64,000 nucleotides of DNA from Acidicapsa acidisoli (GTDB lineage Bacteria; Acidobacteriota; Terriglobia; Terriglobales; Acidobacteriaceae): positions 248,001-312,000 of the forward strand of contig NZ_JAGSYI010000005.1 in NCBI RefSeq assembly GCF_025685625.1, written 5' to 3'. The position numbers and the translations under genes are program-made. Under the pieces are notes generated by a model. The model was given only the letters and a program-made list of their open reading frames with translations, made no database searches and had not been told where the DNA came from. Shown here in pieces: positions 44,858 to 53,333 of the stretch (its first letter is position 1; every line of letters begins with the position of its first letter).

Positions 44858-45406
44858 TTAGCCACGCCATGCGTGCTGCCGGAAGGCATCGTCCAACGGC
44901 GGATTCGCGATGGTCCCGGTGTAGTTGGTGATCGTCGAGGCCGCCACTGTGGCGATAACCTCGAGGACCTGTTCCTTCGTGAAGCCGGCAGTGTTGAACG
45001 AATCAAGTTCCGGCTCGGTCAGGTGGCCGCGTTTTTCAATGAGCGCCTTCGCCAGTGCTGAAAGCGCCGCAAATCGCTTGTCCGTGGGTAAGCGCCGCTC
45101 ACGAATTGCGGTTGTCTCTTCAGAACTGATTCCCTGTTGGAGAGCCAAGGCGGTGTGGAACGCCACTGCATACGTGCTGGAGTTCGTGACTGCGTCTGTC
45201 AGCAGAACGATCTGATTCTCCGCCTCGGTGAGGCCTGGGCTATGCACCTGCCCAAACAGGCCAACGAGGGAGTTGATAAGTTTCGGTGAATTCGCAATAG
45301 CGCCGACGATGTTGGGTACGACACCGAAAGCCTTCCTGAGCTGTTCGAGCGCCGACTTCGAACCCGCGGGCGCAGAAGCGATCGTTTGAACTGGATAGTT
45401 CGGCAT
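44858..45406 (-). CDS. AhpD/carboxymuconolactone-decarboxylase-like protein lacking the CxxC pair
   Basis: 182 aa, all-helical AhpD-like fold with LRKAFGVVPNIVGAIANSPK and ALAKALIEKRGHLTEPELDS. In peroxidase members the active helix reads C-x-x-C-x-x-x-H; here it is SSTYAVAFH, with Ser and Ala in place of the cysteines, although His is kept. A thiol peroxidase role is thus unlikely. Its start has AAAGGAG. The upstream promoter-operator cassette (45453-45510) is nearly identical to that of the VOC gene at 51.5 kb, so the two are probably co-regulated. Confidence 0.82.
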   Translation of the reverse strand: MPNYPVQTIASAPAGSKSALEQLRKAFGVVPNIVGAIANSPKLINSLVGLFGQVHSPGLTEAENQIVLLTDAVTNSSTYAVAFHTALALQQGISSEETTAIRERRLPTDKRFAALSALAKALIEKRGHLTEPELDSFNTAGFTKEQVLEVIATVAASTITNYTGTIANPPLDDAFRQHAWRG

Positions 45407-45452
45407 GTGATTCTCCTTTGTGATCCGCAGCCTTACAGGAAATCCTGTTCGA

Positions 45453-45510
45453 CTACTTCCCTAATATCGGACGGATCAAGGATCGCAGCAATTACCTCGC
45501 AGGTAATCGT
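45453..45510 (-). promoter_or_regulatory. Promoter-operator cassette of the AhpD-like gene
   Basis: Reading the minus strand: a palindrome ATTACCTGCGAGGTAAT (45491-45507) overlaps a -35-like TTGCTG; 17 bases later is a -10-like GATATT. The gene starts about 55 bp further. A near copy occurs upstream of the VOC gene at 51404-51453 in the same relation to its gene, with the 17-bp spacer length kept even where bases differ. This is strong evidence for a real shared operator. Confidence 0.75.
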
Positions 45511-45918
45511 TTGATGCGAATCCACCCATTGAGGGCTTCGCAGAAACGTTCCTGCATTTCTCGCCTTGGCGAGAGGTGAAAGGCAAACCAGCGACTCCAT
45601 GGAGCGAACTGCATGGGATTGGCAGTGGCATCAATGAGCCCGTCTCGGCGAGCATCAATCCCAAAGCAGGGAGTCTGGAAATGCGCTAAGACCTGAATTC
45701 GTCAATCGAGATTAGGGCGGGCCAGGAGGCCAACACAAGCTGACATCACGGTCCCAATCTCGGGCCCACACCGAGACACGAGCCATTGCAGGAAGGAATC
45801 TTCTCTTACGTCTGGTTGGACAGTTGGCCGTCTCGATGCCCTGTGTCGCTCAAAATGAAGGACTCCTGAGCTTTCTCAGACGCAGCGAGCCTCCTCCGCC
45901 TAGGGCGTTGCGCGGGCT
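45511..45918. other. Non-coding stretch
   Basis: About 400 bp between the operator and the GNAT gene. I see no gene with a ribosome site or a recognisable product on either strand, and no clear repeats. Confidence 0.4.
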
Positions 45919-46440
45919 TCAGAGGGGCATCTGCATGAAGACGTTGGCGCGGGCGTAGGGATTGGGCGGGAGGGAAGCGGGCGGCACGTGGCGGAAGCCG
46001 ACGGACTCGTAGAGATGAACGGCGTCCGCGAGGCGGGTGTTGCTGCCGAGGAAGAGCGACGTGGCTCCGAGGAGGCGGGCCTGGGCGATGGCGTGGAGGA
46101 GGAGGCGACGGCCAAGGCCACGACCGCGGAGTTGCGGCGTGACGGCCATCTTCGAGAGCTCATAGACTCCCTGGTCGAGGGGAATGAGAGCGACGCAGCC
46201 GACCGGAAGACTATCTGCGTAGACCATGAAAATCGATCCGCCTTTGTGTAGGATCGTGGTTTCTGGGTCGCCGAGGGTTTCGATGTCGGGGGCTTCGAGG
46301 CTGAAGTAACGCGCGATCCATTCTTCGTTAAGGGTGCGGAAGGCGATCGCGTCGTCGCCGGGCAGCAGGGCGCGAATCTCGATTGTTGGGGCGGAGGTCG
46401 GCGAGACCGTGGATGCTGTAAGAGCGTTGCTGACGGACAT
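45919..46440 (-). CDS. GNAT-family N-acetyltransferase
   Basis: About 173 aa from ATG 46440. The acetyl-CoA loop is LRGRGLGRRLL (Q/RxxGxG/A), preceded by the strand ELSKMAVTPQ and followed by LYESVGFRHV. The substrate is unknown. Its coding DNA is rich in GAG/CGG repeats. It is followed downstream by the non-coding stretch and preceded by the frameshifted epoxide hydrolase on the same strand. Confidence 0.87.
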   Translation of the reverse strand: MSVSNALTASTVSPTSAPTIEIRALLPGDDAIAFRTLNEEWIARYFSLEAPDIETLGDPETTILHKGGSIFMVYADSLPVGCVALIPLDQGVYELSKMAVTPQLRGRGLGRRLLLHAIAQARLLGATSLFLGSNTRLADAVHLYESVGFRHVPPASLPPNPYARANVFMQMPL

Positions 46441-46524
46441 AGGAGGTTCCCTTCCTGAACTACAGTTTGCCAATCAAGGTGTTGTGACGTCCAATATCTT
46501 GTTCCTTTAGAGGCCCGTTGGCTT

Positions 46525-47707
46525 TTACTGTCGCAGTGGTCTGAAGAAGGCACGGATGTCCGCTGCCAGGAGATCCGGTCGTTCGGCAGCTGCGAAGTGC
46601 CCGCCCTTTGGCATCTCTGTCCAGCGCTGCACGTTGTAGCCACGTTCAACCCATTCTTGCGGCGGGAATACGATCTCTTTCGGAAAATGTGCTATAGCAC
46701 ATGGAACATGAACAAAATCGTCGGCGGCGAAGCGGAGCGGGGCCTTTCTGCCCGCGTGATACATAAGAAAAGAGGAAAAAATGGTCTGCGTCATCCAGTA
46801 GAGCGTGACGTTTGCGAGCAGCTCATCGCGTGTAAAGCTGCGGTAAACATTCCCTTCGCAATCGGACCATTCGCGGAATTTCTCTACAATCCACGCAGCC
46901 AAGCCAGCGGGCGAGTCGTTGAGCGCGTAGGCCGGGGTATCCGGGCGCGTTCCCTGGAGATGCGCGTATGCCCCGTTTTCGTCGAACCAGCTTGCAGCGC
47001 TCGCCAAGAAGCGCTCCTCGGTTGCAGTTAGGGTTGCACCATCTGGCAAGTGAGGCCGATAAGATCCGGGGATGTAATTGAGATGGACACCAATGATTCG
47101 GTGGCTGTAGCGCAGACCCAATGCCGTGCTCACGCCGGCTCCGAGGTCTCCACCCTGTACAGCAAACCGCTCATACCCGAGAGCGCTCATTCAATTCCGC
47201 CCAGATCTCCGCGACCCGAAAAAAGTTCATCCCGGGCTGTGCGGGCTTGTCGGAGTATCCGAAACCGGGAAGCGATGGGATGACGACGTCGAACGCATCA
47301 GCCGCATCGTGACCGTAAGCCGCGGGATCCGTCAGAAGCGGCAGAATCTTGAGCATCTCCAGAAACGATCCGGGCCAACCGTGCGTGAGAATCAACGGTA
47401 ACTGGGATGGACCTTTCCCTTTCTCATGGATGAAATGGATGTGCCCTTCCCTAGCCTGGTAACGATTGTGATTGAGAGTTGCAACACGGTCCAGTTGCGA
47501 TTTCCAGTTAAATGTATTCATCCAGTAGCCGCATAAATCCTGGAGGAACCCACGATCCACGCCCGTAGACGAGTCGGCGCCAGAAACAATCTCCGGCCAT
47601 CGTGTTTGCCTCAGGCGATGGCGCAGATCATCCACTGCGGGTTGCGAGAAGGGCGGGAGGAATGGCCTGATCATATGAAAATCGTCAATTGGCTTCGGTG
47701 CCGTCAT
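46525..47707 (-). pseudogene. Epoxide hydrolase split by a single frameshift
   Basis: The N-terminal part (47707 to about 47171) has the EHN lid-type domain and RPFLPPFSQPAVDDLRHRLR, then LILTHGWPGSFLEMLKIL. It runs into nonsense after FFRVAEIWAEL. The second frame resumes exactly with MSALGYERFAVQGGDLGAG, which holds the nucleophile Asp, and continues to the catalytic His in MPKGGHFAAAERP. One extra A near 47190 explains it. It is either a very young pseudogene or an assembly error; the rest of the sequence is intact. Confidence 0.85.
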
Positions 47708-47737
47708 CGGCTGTAAAGATGATCGTACGGGGTCTGT

Positions 47738-48271
47738 TCATGGCATGTGTGGATTTGACGAATAGGTTATTGCGGCTATCCTCCAGCCATCGGTTCCTTT
47801 AACCAACACCCAAGTCTCGCTCCCACGATTTTGTTCCTTTCCGTTTACTAGGAATACGAAGTCAAAGTATACCGACGCAATCGTCCCGTCGCTGTTCTCC
47901 TCGAGATGTGTGTGAGTCGGATTGAAGCTGGCCTTTGAGGTCGAGACCACCTTCGCGAAATCTCTGTAGCTTCCAACACGAATCTTCACCGCATCCGGCG
48001 ATTTTGCTTTAGCACGAGCATAAGCTTCATCGGAAAGCACGTTGAGCCACATACTTCCTTGAGGAATGAATAAACTGGCCAGTCGAGATCCATCGTGGGT
48101 AAGAACGGCTTCGTGGTAGGCGTCGATCACATGCTGAACGTCAACAGTGTCCGACGCGGTGCTGGCAGGGGTAGCCTCGTTGCTCTCAGCAGGTGGGGGG
48201 CTTTGAGCAAAGCTTGCAGTGGCGGTGAGAATCGTGAGAGTAAAGACGACGCTGCTGATGAAACGCTTCAT
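47738..48271 (-). CDS. Exported NTF2-like protein (DUF4440/SnoaL type)
   Basis: About 177 aa from ATG 48271 (GGAG site). Signal peptide FISSVVFTLTILTATASFAQ, a Ser/Thr/Ala-rich linker, then an NTF2 fold: VQHVIDAYHEAVLTHDGSRL, FIPQGSMWLNV, and the end GWRIAAITYSSNP. The ligand is unknown. It lies between the decayed hydrolase and the reductase on the same strand. Confidence 0.78.
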   Translation of the reverse strand: MKRFISSVVFTLTILTATASFAQSPPPAESNEATPASTASDTVDVQHVIDAYHEAVLTHDGSRLASLFIPQGSMWLNVLSDEAYARAKAKSPDAVKIRVGSYRDFAKVVSTSKASFNPTHTHLEENSDGTIASVYFDFVFLVNGKEQNRGSETWVLVKGTDGWRIAAITYSSNPHMP

Positions 48272-48328
48272 GTGATATCTCCGGGAAAGCGAAGGTATAA
48301 AGGTCATATTTGGATGTAAGAGCAGGAA

Positions 48329-48952
48329 TCACCGAAGCCGACGGACGAAGTGGAGATCGAGCCCGGATAGTGGAGCGCCGACCTCATGCATTGCACCACC
48401 TGTTGCGAGAGACCCGAGATCAATCGCGGCTAATCCGGTGCTGTTGACCAACTCGATCACTAGCTGTTTGGCTTCGGCGTCGTCGCCGGATGTAAAGATG
48501 ACGGTACGGGGCTTGTTCGGCGAGAAGTCCTGTATCCAGATCATCGGGATGTTGCTGATCGATTTCACAAGCCGTGCGCCAACTGCCATCTCGACGACTA
48601 TTTCGCTAGAGGTGCGCCCCTTCAATGCCGCTCTTGATCTGGTCACGCCAGCCAGACTGATATCTGGAGGGTCCAGATGTGCGTTCGTAGCATCGATCAG
48701 GATGCGGCCTCGCCAATCAATGCCCTTGAGAGCGTCAGCTACTCTGATCCAATGAGTGGCAAGAATGACGACGTCGCACTCGGCTGCCTGCTGCTTCGTG
48801 CCGGCGATGGCGCCTGGACCGAGATCAGCGACAAAATCAGCCAGTGTCTCCGGCCCTCTGGAATTGGATACAACGATGGTGTGACCAGCGTTGATCAAGT
48901 GACGACCGAAAGTACCCGTTACTCTACCAGCACCTATAAACCCTACTTTCAT
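48329..48952 (-). CDS. NADP-binding F420-dependent-oxidoreductase-like protein
   Basis: About 207 aa from ATG 48952 (AAGGAG, 7-base spacing). N-terminal Rossmann motif VGFIGAGRVTGTFG, then SNSRGPETLADFV and VVILATHWIRVADAL, as in the F420_oxidored/NADP-reductase family. Many family members in organisms without F420 act as NADPH-dependent ferric or quinone reductases. The partner cofactor here is not known. Confidence 0.87.
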   Translation of the reverse strand: MKVGFIGAGRVTGTFGRHLINAGHTIVVSNSRGPETLADFVADLGPGAIAGTKQQAAECDVVILATHWIRVADALKGIDWRGRILIDATNAHLDPPDISLAGVTRSRAALKGRTSSEIVVEMAVGARLVKSISNIPMIWIQDFSPNKPRTVIFTSGDDAEAKQLVIELVNSTGLAAIDLGSLATGGAMHEVGAPLSGLDLHFVRRLR

Positions 48953-49013
48953 GACGAATCTCCTTTTTCGGTTGGAATCGCGAATGAGTTCGCCTTTCAA
49001 TTGATTGCTGCGA

Positions 49014-49973
49014 TCAGCCGAGTTTCACCAGATTCAGGCGATCAACCAGAAACCGGCCGATCTGATCGAGTGCCTGCTTGGAGGCGGCCAGCGAACCGAT
49101 GCCGGAGAGAAAGCCGTGCGGCATGCCTTCCCACACGTCAACGCGAGCATCCACCCCGGCCGCAACAGCCCGTTCAACGTAACGGAGCGAGTCATCGAGC
49201 AGCACCTCATCGTCGCCGACATGGACGCGGATCGGCGGTAGCCCGGCGAGTTTGCCGTACAGCGGAGAGGCCAATGGATCAGCCGGGTCATGACCGCCCA
49301 GATAGGAGCGTACAAGCTCGGCTGCCTGCGAACGGAGGAAGTAAGGATCGGCGGAGGCGCGAGTTTCCCAGCTCGCTCCAGTCAGCGACAGATCAGTTAC
49401 GGGCGAGAGCACGACTGCTCCTACGGGCGCCACTGCGCCTGAGGGGCTGTTGGCCGAGAGATAAACAAGAAGGCCAAGGGCGAGATTGCCCCCGGCCGAG
49501 TCGCCCATGACGGCGATCTTCGAATAGCCGCGTTCGACAAGACCAAAGTACGTTGCGCGGACATCTTCTGAAGCTGCCGGAAAGGGATGCTCGGGGGCGA
49601 GCCGATAGTCCGGCACGAATGCTGCCACACCAGTGCGAGCAGCCATATGGCCAACGAGATGCCGGAAGGCCTGCGCCGAACCCCAGTTGAACCAACCGCC
49701 ATGGATGTGCAGGATGGCGTCGCCGGACTTAGGATCTTCCGGTCGGCACCACCAGCCAGAGAGGCCTCCCACGGTTCCAGCCTCGTAGGTAACGCCAGCT
49801 GGCGCGGCCACCCGCTCCATGATGGCGTCGAAGGGGACGCGAGCGGCCGTTCCTTGCAGGCGCCCTTTGTTGGGTTCAACGATGGCGCGCATGGCGGTCA
49901 TCGCAGTTTTATCTTCCGCACTGATCCGATGGGTGGTTGACCAGATGCGGTTCTCTTGAATTGTCGTGTTCAT
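49014..49973 (-). CDS. Alpha/beta hydrolase, hormone-sensitive-lipase-type esterase
   Basis: About 319 aa from ATG 49973. The oxyanion motif HIHGGWFNWGS, the nucleophile elbow GDSAGGN with Ser, the acid in VGDDEVLLDD and the His in MPHGFLS form a complete family-IV esterase set. Hydrolysis of small acyl esters is expected. It is divergent from the TetR gene at 50088, which probably represses it through the shared 114-bp intergenic region. Confidence 0.92.
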   Translation of the reverse strand: MNTTIQENRIWSTTHRISAEDKTAMTAMRAIVEPNKGRLQGTAARVPFDAIMERVAAPAGVTYEAGTVGGLSGWWCRPEDPKSGDAILHIHGGWFNWGSAQAFRHLVGHMAARTGVAAFVPDYRLAPEHPFPAASEDVRATYFGLVERGYSKIAVMGDSAGGNLALGLLVYLSANSPSGAVAPVGAVVLSPVTDLSLTGASWETRASADPYFLRSQAAELVRSYLGGHDPADPLASPLYGKLAGLPPIRVHVGDDEVLLDDSLRYVERAVAAGVDARVDVWEGMPHGFLSGIGSLAASKQALDQIGRFLVDRLNLVKLG

Positions 49974-50018
49974 GGGCATTTCCCCTGCGCGATCCGCTTT
50001 CCACAAATCGCACTTATA

Positions 50019-50033
50019 TTTACTAGACGTAAA
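50019..50033. promoter_or_regulatory. Candidate TetR operator TTTAC-TAGAC-GTAAA
   Basis: A 5-5-5 inverted repeat in the AT-rich gap between the divergent esterase and TetR genes, which is where a self-regulating TetR repressor usually binds. Binding is inference. Confidence 0.5.
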
Positions 50034-50087
50034 GAAAACAAATGAGATGCAACTTTATTTTTCTTGCCGTTCAGGTAATATAAAGGC

Positions 50088-50786
50088 GTGCCCGGATCAG
50101 CCCATAAATCTGTGCGTCTCGGCAGGCCGCGCGGCGAGGCGGCGGTGTCCCACGCAGCGATCATGGATGCCGTCTATGAGTTGCTGCAGGAGAAGCCTGC
50201 ACGCGAGCTCACGATGGAAGCGGTCGCGAAGCGCGCAAATGTAGGTAAGCCGACCTTATATAAATGGTGGCCATCCAAAGCCGCGCTCATCATGGCCATG
50301 TTCCATGAGAGGCTTGACCAACCTTTGGAGATCCCGGCCACGGTAACGGCAGAAGGGGCAATTCGCGCAAGGATGCGAAGGCTTATTAAGGTGGTTAACG
50401 GCCTCTTTGGAAAAGTGGTCGGCGACCTTATCGCGGAAGGTCAAAGCGATCCCGATATCCTGCGGGAATTCTACGAGCGGCACGTCAGTCTGCGGAGAGC
50501 GTCCGTTGTTGCGGAAATTGAGCGAGGCAAGGCAACAGGTGAGTTCTCCACTGATACGGATGCCGAGCTACTGGTCGATGCAATTTTCGCGCCTGTGTAT
50601 TACCGGCTCCTGCTTCGGTTCGCGCCTTTAACGGAGAAGTATGGCAATGACCTGATTGATCAGGTCCTGCTCGGAGTGCGGATGAAACAAAAGCTCTCTT
50701 CTCCCAAAGGTCGTCTTGGGTTGCGCAGGAAATCTCGTAGTGCTATGGCCGAAACCCCGAGTACGTCGATGCGGTCACGATTGTGA
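50088..50786 (+). CDS. TetR-family regulator
   Basis: 232 aa from GTG 50088 (AAAGG). Helix-turn-helix AIMDAVYELLQEKPARELTM, then EAVAKRANVGKPTLYKWWPS and KAALIMAMF. The C-terminal ligand domain resembles the TetR_C_16 group (VVAEIERGKATGEFSTDTDA). Its last codons overlap the end of the interrupted AraC gene on the other strand. Confidence 0.9.
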   Translation: MPGSAHKSVRLGRPRGEAAVSHAAIMDAVYELLQEKPARELTMEAVAKRANVGKPTLYKWWPSKAALIMAMFHERLDQPLEIPATVTAEGAIRARMRRLIKVVNGLFGKVVGDLIAEGQSDPDILREFYERHVSLRRASVVAEIERGKATGEFSTDTDAELLVDAIFAPVYYRLLLRFAPLTEKYGNDLIDQVLLGVRMKQKLSSPKGRLGLRRKSRSAMAETPSTSMRSRL

Positions 50787-51296
50787 GGATCGAAACTCCA
50801 GCGGGGAGACGCCAGCTTCACGACGGAATGTATTTCTGAAATGTTTGGCGTCCAGGTACCCGACGCGGATACCGATTTCCAACACACTCATGCTTGACCG
50901 CTTCAGCAGATCTTTCGCCCGCTCGATGCGGCGCATGATCACGTGTTTATGCGGACTGAAACCCACAGAGTTCTTAAACAGACGCGCAAAGTAAAAGGTG
51001 CTCATCGATGCTGTTTCAGCGAGATCAGAGAGATGAGTTTGCTGATCTAAATGAGCTTCGATGTAGTCGAAAACCTGCTTTAATCGCGCCGGGGCAATGC
51101 GCCCACCGACTCCATACAGGCCGGGCAAGCGAAACGACCGATTCAATCGCTTGGTGTCGAAGATGCCACGGAAATATGCGATCGACTCGTGGGATTCGAC
51201 AAGCCATCTTCACGGGTCGTCGGCGTCTGCGCCGTTCAGACTGATTTCGTTCCCGGCAATTGAAAGATTACGCAAGAATCCCCCCGGCGAAGACAA
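50775..51296 (-). pseudogene. AraC-family regulator interrupted by an in-frame TGA
   Basis: A 174-codon frame from TTG 51296 (GGGAG site) contains one stop, TGA at 51210-51212. Sequence homologous in style continues on both sides: GFLRNLSIAGNEISLNGADA, stop, then RWLVESHESIAYFRGIFDTK, with no shift. The C-terminal AraC DNA-binding domain (LSDLAETASMSTFYFARLF, then IGIRVGYLDAKHFRNTFRRE) is intact and could be made alone from TTG 51146. It is divergent from the VOC gene. Confidence 0.7.
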
Positions 51297-51403
51297 GTTC
51301 TCTCCCTCATTTCCCTTTAGCGGATGAATCTAGTCCTCTGTAAGTCAAAACGTCTGACCCTGCGATCGAATACGAGCCGTATCAGAGCGAGTGAATCGCG
51401 CCT

Positions 51404-51453
51404 AACGATTACCTGCGAGGTAATTGCTGCACCTTACGATCCGTCCGATATTA
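51404..51453 (+). promoter_or_regulatory. Promoter-operator cassette of the VOC gene
   Basis: The palindrome ATTACCTGCGAGGTAAT (51408-51424) overlaps the -35-like TTGCTG (51424-51429). A 17-bp spacer leads to GATATT (51447-51452), about 57 bp before the GTG start. It matches the cassette at 45453-45510, differing mainly within a 7-base stretch of the spacer. Confidence 0.75.
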
Positions 51454-51508
51454 AGCCAGTAGCCGTGCAGAATTGCTTGCCACGCTACAAGAACAGGAGA
51501 ACACGATA

Positions 51509-52048
51509 GTGGCACAAACTTTGAATGCTTCGCACACCACCTTGAACGGCGTTGAGGAATTGTTGGCCAAGGAGGCTTCCACGGAGAAGCAAGGTGTCCG
51601 ACAGGACACCGGTATCGGCCACATTGGATTACGCGCCACAAACCTGGCAGCGTCCGTGGAATTCTACAAAGACGTTTTTGGCATGGAGATCGCGGGCGGG
51701 AGCGCGCCCGACCATCCACTCGGAGCGACTGCCTTTTTGAGCAGCCGTCCCGATGTGCAATCGCACGAAATAGCCTTGTTCGCCAACCCTGTTTTCGCCC
51801 ATATCGCCTTCAAGGTCTCTTCACTTGCCAAGCTCCAATCTTTGCACGCGCGCGTTGTGGAGAAGAAGATCCCGATCAAGTTTGTCTTCAACCACCACGA
51901 GTCCTTCGCCTTCTATTTCGACGACCCTGACGGCAACATGATCGAAGTCTACTGGCCCACCGGAAATCTGAGTCGGAGACAGCCTTACGTGGAACCCCTC
52001 GATCTGTCGCAGCCGGACGAGGTGCTGCTTGAGAAGATAACGGCGTAA
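51509..52048 (+). CDS. VOC-superfamily (glyoxalase/dioxygenase-like) protein
   Basis: About 179 aa from GTG 51509 (CAGGAG with 9-base spacing). After a 35-residue N-terminal extension the VOC fold begins: GIGHIGLRATNLAASVEFYK, then FAHIAFKV and DPDGNMIEVYW. These supply the His, His and Glu metal ligands. It may be an extradiol dioxygenase or glyoxalase-like enzyme for an electrophile. It is preceded by the shared operator cassette. Confidence 0.88.
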   Translation: MAQTLNASHTTLNGVEELLAKEASTEKQGVRQDTGIGHIGLRATNLAASVEFYKDVFGMEIAGGSAPDHPLGATAFLSSRPDVQSHEIALFANPVFAHIAFKVSSLAKLQSLHARVVEKKIPIKFVFNHHESFAFYFDDPDGNMIEVYWPTGNLSRRQPYVEPLDLSQPDEVLLEKITA

Positions 52049-52139
52049 GATTGACGGATTTCTGTCGGAACTGGCCGTACAAACCGAGCATTGAATAACG
52101 GCTGAGAATGCTCCCAACAAAAACAGAGGTACCTGAACC

Positions 52140-52601
52140 ATGGAAAATTCATTTGTACTGATCGTTCTATTGTTAGCCTCGCTCGCAACCGGCGGATTGA
52201 TCGTGAACTGGATTGGACTGGGATGTGCGATGTCCCGGCTTTCAGCCTCTTCCTACGTTGAATTCCATCAGCATACGAATTGTACTTTTGATCCTTACAT
52301 GCCGATCGTGGTCATCGGCGCTTTGGCAGGAGGCGTAGCCCTCGCTGTGATCTATGGTGTCCATTCTATTTCCGGACGACTTGCCGCTGCAGGTGCTGTC
52401 TGCTACGCGCTCGTAATCATCATCGGCGTCCCTACATGTGTCCGCATCAACCATCAAATCGCATCCTGGTCTATTCAGAACCCTCCGTCCCATTGGGCCC
52501 AAACGCGTGTGCGATGGATTCGGTTTCATGTGATCCGCACTCTTTTCTCAGTTCCGGCGTTTGCTCTTTACGCAGCAACCATGATTTGGCGAGCTACTTA
52601 A
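52140..52601 (+). CDS. DUF1772-like integral membrane protein
   Basis: 153 aa with about four hydrophobic segments (FVLIVLLLASLATGGLIVNW, MPIVVIGALAGGVALAVIYG, AGAVCYALVIIIGVPTCV and a last one near the end) and SASSYVEFHQHTN between the first two. The pattern fits the DUF1772/anthrone-oxygenase-like family, which is linked to quinone-type substrates. It may form a unit with the VOC gene 90 bp upstream. Confidence 0.75.
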   Translation: MENSFVLIVLLLASLATGGLIVNWIGLGCAMSRLSASSYVEFHQHTNCTFDPYMPIVVIGALAGGVALAVIYGVHSISGRLAAAGAVCYALVIIIGVPTCVRINHQIASWSIQNPPSHWAQTRVRWIRFHVIRTLFSVPAFALYAATMIWRAT

Positions 52602-52637
52602 AGTTTGCCCTCAACTTAACTCGGAGTAACTTCACGT

Positions 52638-53036
52638 GCCTTGATTCAGTTCTGCACTGCCCATCCACAGCAGTTTCGTAACGTCTTCTTCGAGCCGGAG
52701 AACCGCAACGGCGTCCGCGATGGACAATACATCAACGACATTGGCACGCCTTTGTTCCAAGGTTTCGTACAGCTCTTTGTCGATGTTGCCAAGGGTGAAG
52801 GATTGCCAAGTAGCGAGGACATAGTGGTAGCCCACACCTGGTGGTACGCGATCTTCGGGCCTCGCCACGCTCATGGTCATCCAAGGGGTTGTGCCTGACT
52901 TGCCTGACCAGACTCTCGTGGTCGAGCAAACGATCGCCACGCTTTGGGCGGGCGTCCGGGCTGTTCCGCGATTGCCCAAGAGCGCAATCACTATGCGATC
53001 CGGCCGATCCAGTGCCTCAAAGCACTAACAGCTTCT
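52638..53036 (+). pseudogene. TetR C-terminal fragment, duplicate of the gene at 57.4 kb
   Basis: From CTTGATTCAGTTCTGCACT on, the DNA matches the second half of the TetR gene at 57745-58141 at about 90% or better, beyond its stop codon. Here the helix-turn-helix half is missing and an extra base near 52857 shifts the frame after HTWWYAIFG. It is therefore dead. It ends 13 bp before tRNA-Asp. Confidence 0.88.
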
Positions 53037-53049
53037 GTTTGAAATGCTG

Positions 53050-53126
53050 GCGGGAGCGACGGGACTCGAACCCGCGGCCTCCTGCGTGACAGGCAGGCGT
53101 TCTAATCAGCTGAACCACGCCCCCGC
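53050..53126 (-). tRNA. tRNA-Asp (GTC)
   Basis: Minus-strand cloverleaf: the acceptor GCGGGGG pairs with CTCCCGC, D-arm GTTCAGCTGATTAGAAC, anticodon loop CTGTCAC with GTC, T-arm GCGGGTTCGAGTCCCGT. No CCA is encoded (next bases CAGC). Confidence 0.92.
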
Positions 53127-53197
53127 ATAAAACCCCAAATTCCCCACCCTTCCTTCTCGTGCCCTAGACTTCCCGAAAGGGTCCGAGAAGTTGCCGT

Positions 53198-53333
53198 GAC
53201 AGCGAAAAGGAAGGTCGTAACTTACAGAAAACAAGCGTCACGGATGGCTCCTTTTGGCGCTGTAAGATACGATCGGGAACCATTATCGAACCCATATCAA
53301 ACCCGCGACCTCTGCCCTGTAAACCTCTGCCCG
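53198..53333. repeat. 136-bp dispersed repeat, copy 1
   Basis: Same length and about 90% identical (13 differences by my count) to 55510-55645, in the same orientation. It contains GGCGCTGTAAG and TTATCGAACCC, and ends in CTCTGCCCTGTAAACCTCTG. It overlaps the 3' end of the histidine kinase frame. A third partial copy is at 55292-55345. Confidence 0.8.
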
